Origin: Bretschneidera sinensis
Taxonomy: Eukaryota; Streptophyta; Magnoliopsida; Brassicales; Akaniaceae
NCBI GenBank assembly: GCA_023935145.1
Contig: CM043698.1
Location: 142,059,001-142,123,000, forward strand
Length of the DNA: 64,000 nt
Direction: 5' to 3'
Position 1 is the first letter of the stretch. The number at the start of each line of letters is the position of its first letter. The position numbers and the translations under genes were made by a program. Below the pieces are notes generated by a model. It saw only the letters and a list, made by a program, of their open reading frames with translations, had not been told where the DNA came from and did not search any database. Below, piece by piece: positions 22,638-33,268 of the stretch.

Positions 22638-24230
22638 TCAACCAACTCCAATCCTAAGAAATCCAAGGCAATGATTGGACCTTCTTAGAGGTAAAACCTT
22701 GGTGCCTAAATCTGTAGGACTTTCCTCCGTGGTTTTCTTGTTAACATGAATGCATCCTTTCGTACCATTTTTCAGAATGTAATGATACCGAACATCCATA
22801 TACTTCATCCCCTCATGGAACACTGGATTCCTCCACAAGTACCCCACACTTTGGTTATCCAAAGACACCACAACCTGCTCTTTTAGGACCTCCCACTCGT
22901 CCAACAACCCTTTGCACCCCATAACCTCCTTTATGGCTTCTATAGCCGCTATGTATTCTGCCCTGGTTGTTATGAGTGCTACCACTGGCTGCCACTGAGC
23001 CTTCAAATACCTCAGCAACCACTTCATCCCAAGCCAATGCTCATTTTCGAGATTACTCACAAATTTGCTGAGAACACCCATTGCCCAAGAAACCCTCAAT
23101 TGGTTTCTCTCCTTTTCTTGGATTATACACATCCCACGGATATTTTGTGTAAGGCTGAGATCCTTCCTCTCGAACTCCTCACTGAGTTGAGATGTAAACC
23201 TTTCTATCCTCTCCCTGCTATTCCGAACCAACAACACATCAATGACATAGATGAGGATACTCACCATCTTCTCCACCTTGTGTCCAGGTGAGAAAGTTTC
23301 TGTGAAACCTATATCTTCTCTTCTTGTGAACCCATTCGCCACCAGCCTAGCCTTGTTCCGGACTTCATCTCCTGGAGGGTACCCTTCTTTGATCATGTAA
23401 GTGCACTTACAATTCACAACTCTTTGATTTCCCGGAATGTGCACCAATTGCCAGAAGTTGTTCTTCCTCAAAGAATCCATTTCTTCCTCCATAGCTAGCT
23501 TCCACTTTGACGAATCCTTACACTCCATAGCATCTGTGTAAGTCTCTTGTTCACTCATCTCTCCTTCTGTCCAAGGAGCTGCTGCATCCGCAACATCCGC
23601 AAACCCATATCTTGAAGGTGGTCTGACCAGCCTTCTTTCCCGGTCTCTTATGAGTTGATAGTCCTTCCGACTTGCTGCATCAACCTCTTCTAGTTCAACC
23701 TCCTCTTGAGTGCCCTGAGCATGGCCTTCATCAAAGGGCTCTACCTGGTCTGAACCCTCTTGCCTTCCTTGCTTTACCTGAACTAAATCTTCCTTGATGC
23801 TATGCTCCACAAGAACCAAACTGGTTTGCTCAATAGCCCCCGTAGGGTTAGTTTTCTCCAAGTAGGGAAATAACAATTCATTAAAATTAATATCCCTACT
23901 TATAATGAGTTTCAATCCTTCTTTCTCTAAGAACCACAACCTATACCCCTTAGCCCCTTCCCCATATCCTAGAAACACACACTTTCTAGATCCTGGGCTA
24001 AGCTCATCATCCTTTTGTTGTGCATATGCAGCACACCTAAAAGTCCTAAGGTTGTCCAACTCAGGGGGTTTTCCACTCCACATCTCCATGGGAGTCTTTT
24101 GGGATACAACCCTAGAGGGTGATCTATTTACCAAATATGCAGCAGTAGACACAGCTTCCCCCCAAAAACATTTGGGTAATCCAGATCCATTTAACATGCA
24201 CCTAACCTTTTCCATTAGGGTCTTATTCAT
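22638..24230 (-). pseudogene. Integrase C-terminus, deleted RT and RNase H of nested element (530-codon ORF)
   Basis: A single open frame of 530 codons begins inside integrase (MNKTLMEKVRCMLNGSGLPK, KCFWGEAVSTAAYLVNRSPS) and passes through an acidic linker (VEQGR..VELEEVDAA). RT follows: [33 protein letters not shown], then FTETFSPGHKVEKMVSILIY. As in the outer element, about 98 RT codons are absent at FSPGHK. The catalytic YVDD reads YVID, so RT is dead twice over. RNase H shows the same 51-codon deletion (LLRYLKAQWQPVVALITT). Open length is therefore not evidence of function; it may be recent decay or chance. The start codon is internal to integrase and not a true start. Confidence 0.88.
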
Positions 24231-24248
24231 CCACTTAGCAACTCCACT

Positions 24249-25160
24249 TTACTGAGGGGTTTCCACAATCGTCTTATGTCTTAGAATGCCATTTAACCTA
24301 CAAAATTGATCAAGTTCTTGGTTAAAAATTTCTAAGCCATTATCGGTTCTTATCCCCTTAACTACTCTACCCATTTGAGTCTCAACCAGCCCTTTCCACA
24401 CCACTAACTTATTCAAGGCATCTGATTTATTCTTAACCAAATAAACCCACACTTTTCTTGAATAATCATCAATTAATGACAGAAAGTAAAAGTTACCTCC
24501 CTGTGTTAGTGTCCTTGCTAGTCCCTATAGGTCCGCATGAATGTAGTCAAGAATGCCCTTAGACTTGTGCACTCCAGTGTTGAATCTGACCCGATGTTGC
24601 TTCTCAAGAACACAACACTCACAGAAATCAAGTTCCTCTACTTTGTCTACACTAAGTAGGCCATCCTTGCTGAGAACTTGTAGGCCCTCTTCGCTCATAT
24701 GTCCTAAGCGAGTGTGCCAAAGGGCTGCCCTATCCATCTCAGCCATCAAGCTTGCTGCTTGATCATCGATTTCTGTCTCTCCGATCATCTCATAGAGTCC
24801 ATCATTTCTTGTTGCCTTGATCGCTACCAAAGATCCCTTGGCTACCTTGATATTTCCTCCTTCTATCTTGTATGTGTATCCCATGGAATCCAGCTGCCCC
24901 AATGAGATCAAATTCCTCCTCAAATCCGAGAGATACCTCACATTTTCCTGCAGCCTTGTGACTCCATCAAACATCCTCACCTGGATGTCTCCCGTGCCTC
25001 TTACTTGGTAAGAAATATCATTCCCCAAGAAAACTCTTTCATGATTGGTTTCCTTGAAATTCTTGAACCAACTCCGGTGAGGGCACATGTGATGAGTGCA
25101 CCCGGTGTCCAAGATCCATTTCCCACTGCTTTCTTGCCCCTTGCTCACACCCGAGCACAC
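24249..25160 (-). pseudogene. Protease, HHCC finger and integrase core of nested element
   Basis: From 25160 downward: SSGKWILDTGCTHHMCPHRS is the retropepsin start (DTG), followed by FLGNDISYQVRGTGDI and RRNLISLGQLDSMGYTY. Then comes the pre-integrase block ALWHTRLGHMSEEGLQVLSK with FCECCVLEKQHRVRFNTG (zinc finger) and LDYIHADL, which carries the first catalytic Asp. A stop near 24525 breaks the frame. The core continues at 24452-24249 with YLVKNKSDALNKLVVWKGL, GIRTDNGLEIFNQELDQF (second Asp intact) and ETPQ, next to the glutamate region that is interrupted by another stop. Confidence 0.88.
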
Positions 25161-25184
25161 AACAAGAACATCATCATTTTGTTG

Positions 25185-26054
25185 TTATGTTTTGGTAACC
25201 AAAACCTCTCCATTCTTGGTATGGCTTCCTCCTCTATCCCTTGTCATCTTCTTGCAATCTTTCTTGACGTGACCCTCCTTATGGTAGTAGTAGTAACTCT
25301 TCCCTCCAAATATTAGTTTGGAATGCATTCTCCCATGGCTTTCTCCTCTACCTCTATCCTGGTAGTAGCCATGCATGCTGCTGTGCACTCTCCCATGGCT
25401 CTCTCCTTTACCTCTATCCCAGTAGTAGCCATGCATGCTGCTGTGCACTCTCACATGGCTCTCTCCTCTACCTATGTCCTGGTAGTAGCCATGCATGCTG
25501 TTGTACACTTTCCTATGGCTCTCTCCTCTACCTCTGTTCTAGTAGTAGCCATGCATACTACTGTGCACTCTCCCATGGCTCTTTCCTCTACCTCTATCCC
25601 GGTAGTAGCTATGGTTGCTGCCATACCGAGTTGCTGGCTTTCTTTTAAAGATCAACTCTTTACCACTTGATGCACTCCTTATCTTGGCATCAAGATTATC
25701 TTACAAGTCTTTCTTAGGATCAAATTTAAAAACAAAGATTCATTTACGAAGATACCTCTTATCCAGGAGAGTCTTGGCAAGAAACAACTCATTTAGTTTC
25801 TTCCATATTGCAGCTGGATCTTCCGAGTCTCCGCACTCCTTTGTGACATTATCCGACAAGTGCAAGAAAATGGTGCTGTAAGCCATCTTCTCCATCTTAT
25901 TCCGCTTGTTCTCTGTGGTACTTGCTGGAAAAGCATCATCTTCTCTAAGAGCCAAGTCCACTTTCTGTTGCACTAGAACTGCCTTGATCTTCTGCTTCCA
26001 AAGGGCAAAGTCTCTCTTTCCATCAAACTTCTTAATACCGAAATTTGAAGCCAT
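25185..26054 (-). pseudogene. Gag of nested element with in-frame tandem repeat before the zinc knuckle
   Basis: Starts at the ATG at 26054 (MASNFGIKKFDGKRDFALWK, the Tork-type gag N-terminus) and is open to 25740 (DPAAIWKKLNELFLAKTLLD). A frameshift follows. DPKKDL*DNLDAKIRSASSG shows a 62-codon deletion relative to the element at 36580, identical in position to that of the outer element. Next come five 60-bp units (25321-25620) encoding variants of SHGRVHSSMHGYYQDRGRGE, and then the zinc knuckle SYYYYHKEGHVKKDCKK, in which both cysteines of the first CxxC pair are tyrosine. Nucleocapsid RNA binding is therefore probably lost. Confidence 0.87.
25321..25620 (-). repeat. Five 60-bp tandem repeats inside gag
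   Basis: Five exact-length 60-bp units, each with CTCTCCTCTACCTCT and GTAGTAGCCATGCATGCTG on the plus strand, differing at a few bases per unit. As 60 is a multiple of three, the gag frame is kept and each unit adds 20 residues rich in Ser, His, Gly, Tyr and Arg. The outer element and the one at 36580 have one unit only. Confidence 0.95.
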
Positions 26055-26260
26055 CTTTTGCGGACAAGATCCTTGATTTATGTACTACCCACAAATGCTT
26101 TCTTCAACCTCAAGAACACAGATCGAAGATGGATCTTAACACCGTTCTTGAATCAACCTTCAAGAACACGATCAGATCTTGCTCTTTACACCATTCTTGA
26201 ATCACCCAAGAAGTTGATCTTTGATTCTTGGAGTCTTGGCTCCGTCACCTTCTACTTCTT

Positions 26261-26314
26261 GCTCCGATAACTAGCTGTGCTGCTCTGATACCACTGTCCA
26301 AAGCTCTGATACCA
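26261..26314 (-). other. Triplicated tRNA-iMet primer binding site (nested element)
   Basis: The primer-site motif, GCTCTGATACCA on plus, occurs at 26303-26314 next to the LTR, again at 26282-26293 and, decayed (GCTCCGATAACT), at 26261-26272. Spacing is exactly 21 bp. Only the first is in the usual position. Confidence 0.85.
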
Positions 26315-26315
26315 C

Positions 26316-27289
26316 TGTCGAAAATCACATTGACAAGATGCCCAGGTGGTGATCTTCCAAACACCCAAGTCTAGAATGACTTGTAGAAAGAATTTCAGCA
26401 ATCGAACATAAGAATAGAAAATCAAAGAATGAAAGAAGACAAGCAATTTATTATCGAGGTTCGACAATGTACCTACATCCCCATGAGTTCCTCCAAACTC
26501 TCTGCACTAAATCAATGGTTCTTACAAGTCAGCAACCCCCTTCAAGAAACCTCAAGTTCTTGAAGAAACCAAGAAGAGAACGAGAAAGTGATAGACCTAT
26601 TACAATGCTTCCTATCAATTCTCTACTACCCTCTCTTCTTTACAACCAGCCTTTCTACAATGAATCCTTCTTGTATGTCTGTGTCTTTTCACTCTCACAC
26701 AATTCTCTTATTCACACACATGTCTCACAAGTTACATCATCACATTCTTGTGTCTTGTTTTGTTTGTTGTTGAGATTGAACCTAGGTGACCCTTTATGTA
26801 GTGCACCAACTTCTTGTCCAATCTTGTGTGTCATTCTCCACCCTTAGATCTTGATGACCACTTAACCATGGCCCTCCATCAATCCTAAGTGGTACTGTGC
26901 ATTTTAACCTTGCATTCACGCACCTAAGAGAAGGCTAAAGCATGCTGTCCATGTGTGCCGGCCAAAGCTGCAGCGTCGTGCTGCAGCTTTGAGTTTTTGT
27001 CCCTTGTGCCATTCCTGCCAGGTTCCAGCACTGCAGCACTGCGCTGCAGCTTTGAGTTGCTCTCCCCTTCACGCAACACCCTTCTGCTTGTATGCAGAAG
27101 TGCGAACACTAGTGCGCATGGCCTTCCCTTGCTCCAAAATGAAGCACACACATGTGTGCAACCTTCTAACTTGCTGAACTTTGATCCTCCACCTTTGTTT
27201 TAGACTTTAACCATCTTTGAACCATACTTAGACCTGTTCAAACCTTAACCATGTTTGAACCATGTTTAAATCTTAGACAAATACCAACA
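26316..27289 (-). repeat. 5' LTR of nested Tork-like element
   Basis: 974 bp, starting TGTTGGTATTTGTC and ending GATTTTCGACA on the minus strand, with the primer site one base further on. The five bases outside (27290-27294, TGCAC on plus) match TACAC before the 3' LTR except for one transition. Confidence 0.95.
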
Positions 27290-28560
27290 TGCACCAATTC
27301 CCAAGAGTTGTTCTTCCTCAAAGAATGCATTTATTCCTCTATAACTAGCTTCCATCTTGATGAATCCTTACATCCCATGGCATCAGTGTAAGTATCTAGT
27401 TCACTTATCCTTCTTTCTGTCTAAGGAGCTGCTGCATTCGCAGCCACAAAACCATATCTCAAAGGTGGTCTGACCAGTTTTCTTTCCCGGTCCTTTGTGA
27501 GCTGATAATCATTCTGACTTGCTGCATCATCCCTTTCTAGTTCAGCCTCCTCTCGAGTGTCTTGAGCTTGGCCTTCATTAATAGGCTCTACCTGGTCCGA
27601 ACCCTCTTGCCTTCCTTGCTCTACCTGAATTGAATTTTCCTTGATGTTATGCTCCACAAATACTGAACTGGTTTGCTCACTATCCCCTGCAGGGTTAGTT
27701 TTCTCCAAATAGGGGAAAAAATGCTCATTAAAAATGACATCCCTACTTATTATGAGTTTAAATCATTTTTGCTCTAAGAACCACAACCTATACCCCTTAG
27801 CCCCTTCCCCATATCCTAGAAACGCACACTTTCTAGACCTTGAGCTAAGCTTATCATCCTTTTGATGTGCAAACGCAGCACATTCAAAAGTCTTAAGGTT
27901 ATTCTACTCATGGGGTTTTCCACTCCACATCTCCTTAGGAGTTTTAAGGTCCACAGCCCTAGAGGGCGATCTATTAACCAAATACGCAACAGTAAACACC
28001 ATTTCCCCCCAAAAACATTTGGGTAATCCATATCCTATTAACATGCACCTAACCTTTTCCATAAGGGTCTTATTCATCCTCTCAGCAACTCCATTTTGTT
28101 GAGGCGTTTTCACAACCGTTTTATGTCTTAAAATCCTATTTAACTTACAGAATTAATCAAGTTCCTTGTTAAAAACTTCTAAGCCATTATCGGTTCTTAA
28201 CACCTTAATTACCCTGCCTGTTTGAGTTTCCTCCAGATTTTTCCACACCACTAATTTATTCAAAGCATCTGATTTATTTTTAAGCAAATAAACCCAAATA
28301 TTTCTAGAACAATCATCAATTAAAGACAGCAAGTAATGATTACCTCATTGTGTTAGTGTTCTTGCTGGCCCCCAAAGATCGGGCATGAATGTAGTCAAGA
28401 ATGCCCTTTGATTTGTGCACTTCGGTGTTGAAGCTAACCTGATGTTGCTTCCCAAGAACACAACATTTGCAGAAATCAAGTTTCTCTACATTGTCATCAT
28501 TAAGTAGACCATTCTTGCTAAGAACTTGCAGGCCTTTTTCGCTCATGTGTCCCAAGAGAT
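27290..28560 (-). pseudogene. Integrase and RT N-terminus of outer Tork-like element
   Basis: From 28555 downward the frame reads MGHMSEKGLQVLSKNGLLND, the finger FCKCCVLGKQHQVSFNT, then a shifted core with VLRTDNGLE (second Asp intact, near 28190). At 28113 MKTPQQNGVAERMNKTLMEK gives the catalytic glutamate, followed by YLVNRSPSRAVDLKTPKEMW. The linker ORF (27708-27421, acidic and Gln-rich) leads to [12 protein letters not shown], where the nested element cuts the RT. Several frameshifts and stops are present. Confidence 0.87.
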
Positions 28561-28564
28561 TGTG

Positions 28565-29095
28565 TCAAAGGGCTGCCTTATCCATCTCAGCCATCAATCT
28601 TGCTGCTTGATCCTTGATGTCTGTGTCTCCGATCATCTCGTAGAGACCATCCTTCATTGCTGTTTTGATCACTATCAAAGATCCCTTGGTTACCTTGATC
28701 TTTCCTCCCTCTGCCTTGTATGTGTACCCCATGGAATCTAGCTGCCCCAATGAGATCAAATTTCTTCTCAACTCCGGAAGATATCTCACGTTCCTCAGTA
28801 GTCTTGTCATTCCATCAAACATCCTCAACTGGATGTCTCCCGTGCCCCTCACTTGGTAAGAAGTATCATTCCCTAGGAAAACCTTTCCATCATTGGTTTT
28901 TTTGAAATTCTTGAACTTATTTCGGTGAGGACACATACGAAAAGTGCACCCAGAATCCAAGATCCATCTTTCGCTGCCTTCTTGCCCCTTGCTCACATTT
29001 GAGCACACAACAAGAACATCATCATCTTGTTGTTCTCCATTGGCAATTGAAGCCTCTCCATTCTTGGTATGGCTTTCTCCCTCATCTCTTATCAT
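28565..29095 (-). pseudogene. Protease region of outer Tork-like element
   Basis: An open 176-codon stretch holds the end of the nucleocapsid (MIRDEGESHTKNGE) and retropepsin: ERWILDSGCTFRMCPHRNKF (DSG active site), VFLGNDTSYQVRGTGDIQLR, LRRNLISLGQLDSMGYTYKA and the pre-integrase lead (KDGLYEMIGDTDIKDQAARL, ending MAEMDKAAL). A preceding YCHKEGHFKKDC-like knuckle is visible near 29110-29150, cut by a stop. This part of the outer element is better kept than its neighbours. Confidence 0.88.
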
Positions 29096-29140
29096 CTTCT
29101 TGCAATCTTTTTTGAAATGACCCTCCTTATGGCAGTAGTA

Positions 29141-29671
29141 TCATCTATTTATTCCAAATCTCGGTTTAGAGTGCGCTCTCCCATGGCTTTGTCCTCTACC
29201 TTGTGGTTTGTCCCGGTAGTTGCCATGTATGTTGCTGCCATACCGAGTTGCTGGCCTTCCTCTAACAAACAACCCTTCTCCACTTGATGCTTCCCTCATC
29301 TTGGCATCAAGATTATCTTGCAACTCTTTATCAGGATCCATTTTAAAAGTAAAGATTCGTTTAAGAAGATATATCTTATTAAGGAGAGTTTTGGTAAGAA
29401 ATAACGCATCTAGTTTCTTCCAAATGGCAGCTGGATCTTTCGTGTCTCCATATTCCCTTGTGACACTATCCGACATGTGTAGAAAGATGGTGTTGTACGC
29501 CATCTTCTTCATTTCATTCCGCTAAACCTCCGTGAAACTTGTTGGAAAAGTGTCATATTCTCTAATAGCCAAGTCCACCTTTTATTACATAAGAATAGCC
29601 TTGATTTTTCGCTTCCAAAGGGCAAAGTCTCCCTTTCCATCAAAATTCTCAACAATGAAGTTTGAATCCAT
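29141..29671 (-). pseudogene. Gag of outer Tork-like element
   Basis: The frame starts at the ATG at 29671 (MDSNF..) and continues through LWKRKIKAIL, with a stop in the 'cat aag' region. It then reads MKKMAYNTIFLHMSDSVTRE, DPAAIWKKLDALFLTKTLLN and IFTFKMDPDKELQDNLDAKM. The join QDNLD|AKMREASSGEG lacks 62 codons present in the element at 36580 (between 38072 and 38257). A single GNYRDKPQGRGQSHGRAHSK unit stands where the nested element has five repeats. Confidence 0.85.
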
Positions 29672-29968
29672 CTTGTGGAGAATATCCCAAATTTATACAG
29701 CACCCACAATTGTTTTCCAACTTTTAAACTTCAAGAACACGATCAAATCTTGATCTCAACACCGTTCTTGAACTTCAAGAACTCAATCAACTCTTGATCT
29801 CAACACTGTTGTTGAATCTCAAGAACACGATCAACTCTTGATCTCTACTCCATTCTTGAATCACCAAAGAAGTTTTCTTTGATTCTTGGAGCCTTGCTTC
29901 GATACCCCCTGTTCAGCTCTAATGCCCGCTGTATCACCACCAAAGAATCCTATGATTCTTGGACCCGA

Positions 29969-30032
29969 GCTCTGATACCACTGTATCACCACCAAAGAAT
30001 CCTTTGATTCTTGGAACCGAGCTCTGATACCA
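29969..30032 (-). other. Duplicated primer binding site of outer element
   Basis: GCTCTGATACCA (plus) occurs at 30021-30032, directly inside the LTR, and at 29969-29980, 52 bp away within a repeated leader unit (CACCACCAAAGAATCC, TGATTCTTGGA). A third, decayed copy (AGCTCTAATGCC) lies near 29914. Confidence 0.8.
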
Positions 30033-30033
30033 T

Positions 30034-30579
30034 TATTGGAAAATCACCTTCTTACGGAATCCCAGGTTGTGATCTTTCCAAACACCCAAAGTCTAGAATA
30101 CTCTCTCTCCAAATAACCAGCCTCTCTTGAATAAGTCTTTTCTGTGTGTTTTGTGTTTTTGCACTGTCACACACCATGTGTTCTATTTCACACACATTCA
30201 TATGTCATTCACCTTTCTTGTTGAGATGATGTCTTCACTTGTTGTTAGAAGACCCTTTATATAGAGCAATGACTACCTCGTCTAATCTTTGAGATCAATC
30301 TCAACCCTTAGATCTCAAGAACCGAAGACTTATGGCTCTCTAAGAGTCTAAGTAATCCTATGCGTTTTAACCAAGTCCCACGCACCATCACAAAGTACTG
30401 AAAAATTGGTGTCAAGTGTGCTTCGTGCTGAGGCTCAGAACAGAAGAACCTTGCTGCCTTGTTGGAGGCTACGACACACACTTGAAGGAGGATTTCATCC
30501 ACTTGCTGGAGGCCGTAGCGCACAACCTGGACTTGATGCTGAACTTTTCATCCGTTTAATTCTTTGACAAATCCCAACA
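30034..30579 (-). repeat. 5' LTR of outer Tork-like element
   Basis: 546 bp; it matches the 607-bp 3' LTR but lacks about 60 bp in the GC-rich part (near 30440-30480). It ends CCAATA instead of CCAACA beside the primer site. The flank GTTTG at 30580-30584 is the target duplication. Confidence 0.93.
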
Positions 30580-30699
30580 GTTTGCCTGTGTTTACTATTT
30601 TGTAAAATAGTAGGAATTATACAATAATTTTATTTTGGCATCAATCTTTTTGATTGCTTAGGTTCCTTTACTTGCCTACATATGTTGTGTTTATGTGCT
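30580..30699. other. Host DNA between two retroelements
   Basis: 120 bp of AT-rich host sequence. Its right end (GTGCT, 30695-30699) is the target-duplication remnant of element B. Confidence 0.7.
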
Positions 30700-31997
30700 T
30701 GTTGGAGCGATTATCTACTTAAATAAATATGCTAATAATCGTTCTAGTTTTACTTGCAAGTGCACAAGGTCTGTGGTAGCATAGTGTGCAAGTGCGAGAT
30801 AATTTACACAGAGATTGGTGAATTTCTATTTAGAATTAGTTTCTTCAAGTTAAAAGAGAAATAACAGTTTGATTGTGAGTAAATAACAGTAATGAGATCA
30901 TAGGGGGCTACAATATCCACCACTAATTATACTTTGCTACTTACTAAAGTTTCAGTGCTCTAGCCTTATCATGAATATCTAATGGTTGCCAACCTAAGGG
31001 CTTGGCCCACACCTTAGGCTATTGATCTCCCTATACAACGAGTTAGGTATGGCATATACTCTAAATCTTTTCTCTCTTAAGGGATTCAACATGGGTGTAT
31101 ACTGAGTTGTTCCTTAAGAGAGCATGAGGGCTGTGGAGATCGGCAACCACACGGGACCTAGGGCTTGGTCTGCTCTCGGTTTTCCATGTTGATTAACCCG
31201 GGAATCCGAATAAGATATCCCTTGTTACTAATGTTGAACCTAGGACTCGATCATCCAAATTGATTCGACTAACCTATCCATACCACATACATACATTGAT
31301 CAGGCACATACATATGAGGAATGTAAATATAAACAGGTATTAATCAAGTTAAATATTCTAACAACGCTATAGTAAAGATAATCAATGAATGAATATGTGG
31401 TAAAGCATAACTAGGGCTTCAATCGAGCCCTATAGGAGTTTAGTTACACACACTAAGTAAACTAAACATGCTAGACATAATTAAATAAAAACAAAAAACT
31501 AAAACTGAAGAAGACTCGGGAGACGAGTCGTCAATTCCTCTCCTAAGCTCTCTACTTCGAATCCAGAACAAAAGGTTAAGCTAAAAGGAATATATGATCT
31601 TCAAAAGGGAGATATGTTTTCTGTGTTTTACAAGTCTATTTATAGGGTTCTAAGGACACTTGGAAACCCTAATTTCCAAAATAGGGCCCTAACCCTAATT
31701 TCCAAAACAGGTGCTACCGTTTTACTGTTCACTGCCGTATATGTGCGCTCGATCGCAAGGTTGCGCTCGATCGCCCTTCCTGGTGCGCTCAATCGCACTC
31801 CAGACAGTATCTGCTCCAGGTTTTTCAGTTTTCTTCCTTTTGAGCTCCAAAAGCTTCCAAAATGCTCCATTTTCTTCATAGACCTATAAAAACCATGTAA
31901 AACACAGAAATGAAGTAAAATGGACTAAAATAACATAAACTAGGGCTTAATAAATGTAAATTAAGGGGCTTAAATATGAATATTTAAGTTCTTATCA
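30700..31997 (-). repeat. 3' LTR of element B
   Basis: 1298 bp, starting TGATAAGAAC and ending CGCTCCAACA on the minus strand. Carries a TATAAATA box (31637-31644, minus) and three CGATCG-type motif copies at 31744-31797. Confidence 0.93.
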
Positions 31998-33268
31998 CAC
32001 CCCCAAACTTATATATTGCTAGTCCCTTAGTAATACAAAACTAAAAACTAAATGAAGAACAAAATTAAAGATAAATTCATTCCATAATACTCAAAGATTT
32101 GGGTTGTGCATAAAACTATGGTAACCGTTCATTAGTAAGCTTATAATAAAAACACATTTTTGTATTGAAAAAGGATTTTCAAAAGTTCATGTTACTTACC
32201 TAAAGTTGGCTTAAGGCATCGCAAGTTTGATTTGTGTGTGATGAATTAGCACATTTAAGATGGGGCTTCCACATAATTTTAGTGTATAGGGTTTCGATGC
32301 TCAAACCTTTATCGAATTCTTTATCAAAGAGAACAAAAATGGTATAATACTTGCTTCTTCTTTCTTTTTCTTTCATCATGCGATCTTTACCATGTTGAGT
32401 TCCATCAAGCTTTCTATTTGACCCTTGTAACGAGTGTTTAGCCAATGACTCCCAAACCAGATGGTTTTAGGGCATTAGGTGTAAAGACACCCCTAAGGAC
32501 TTACTAACTCGAATAAAAAAGGCTACGAAACTAACAGGTTTTAATGTTTTTAAATGATCATTAGAAGTTTTTTAATCACTTTTTGCATGATGGACATTTT
32601 TCTTTATTTTTCTTATGCCAAAGTGTTCTTTTTAGCAAGTTATCCGATTATAGTTAGGTTATGGAAACATATACAAGATAATTATTTGTCATACCCCACA
32701 CAAATGCGTGCTAAATGTGCTTGTGTAAATTTGGATCAAACTCGTGAATTCTTAGGTGCCTTGAGGTAGGTAATTAAACTTTGTAAAATTCCTATTACAA
32801 GACTATGTGTTCTAGTTTTTTAAGCTTACTAATGAAGTGTTATCAAAATTTTAAATTAACCAAAATTTTTGTTACCAAATGAACATGCATTTATCTTTTC
32901 TAAAAAAAAAAGAAATTAAGACTTAGTGTGTGCATGTTTTTCAAGTGTGTGTGACAGTATCTAGGATCTCCCACTACCCCCAAACTTAAAATACACATTG
33001 TCCCCAATGTGTGTGGCATGGAAAGATCTGACCTGGGTGATGGAGAACTAGGTTGCTTGCTTTGCTTGTAACACGCCCCCAAACTTGAACTGGATGCACG
33101 CACTAAGTACCTGACAAAGAAAAATAAATGTTGTTCCGAAAAACAAGAAATATAAATACTAGATATGTAAACATAAATATAAACAAAAGAAAAATATTAA
33201 AATGAAAAGGATAAGTCTGGGGTGCCTCCCATGAGCGCTAAGTTTGACGTCTTCAGTCAGACCAAGCC
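31998..33268 (-). other. 3' non-coding region of element B
   Basis: No coding potential. Three polypurine-like copies of AAGTTTGGGGG (minus) occur: near 32000-32010 at the LTR edge (the likely functional tract), 32977-32989 and 33076-33087. The stretch at 33215-33265 (GGTCTGACTGAAGACGTCAA, AGCGCTCATGGGAGGCACCCC) is conserved in A and C and follows the lost pol. Confidence 0.7.

Larger units (their letters stand above)
21597..27289 (-). mobile_element. Nested Tork-like Copia element inside the outer one
   Basis: LTRs of 961 bp (21597-22557) and 974 bp (26316-27289) flank a 3.76-kb internal region on the minus strand. It lies inside the RT frame of the outer element: outer coding reads ...NNSWELVH before and YIPGKQ after it. 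The target duplication is GTGCA on one side and GTGTA on the other (minus strand), a single C-to-T change. Its gag, RT and RNase H carry the same three internal deletions as the outer element, so guest and host belong to one subfamily. Confidence 0.95.
19896..30579 (-). mobile_element. Tork/Tnt1-like Copia element (outer), carrying a nested element
   Basis: LTRs at 19896-20502 and 30034-30579 flank a minus-strand Copia internal region that is split by the element at 21597-27289. The 5-bp target duplication GTTTG is perfect (19891-19895 and 30580-30584). Domains on the minus strand run gag (29671-29141), protease, integrase, RT start (to 27290), then RT end and RNase H (21596-20583). Compared with the related element at 36580, it lacks the same three segments of gag, RT and RNase H as the nested element. 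All coding parts are broken by stops. Confidence 0.95.

Noticed and set aside
22638..24230. 530-codon ORF as a possible domesticated host gene
   Set aside because: It lies within an LTR element, starts inside integrase, and carries inactivating deletions and a YVDD to YVID change. Nothing suggests host use.
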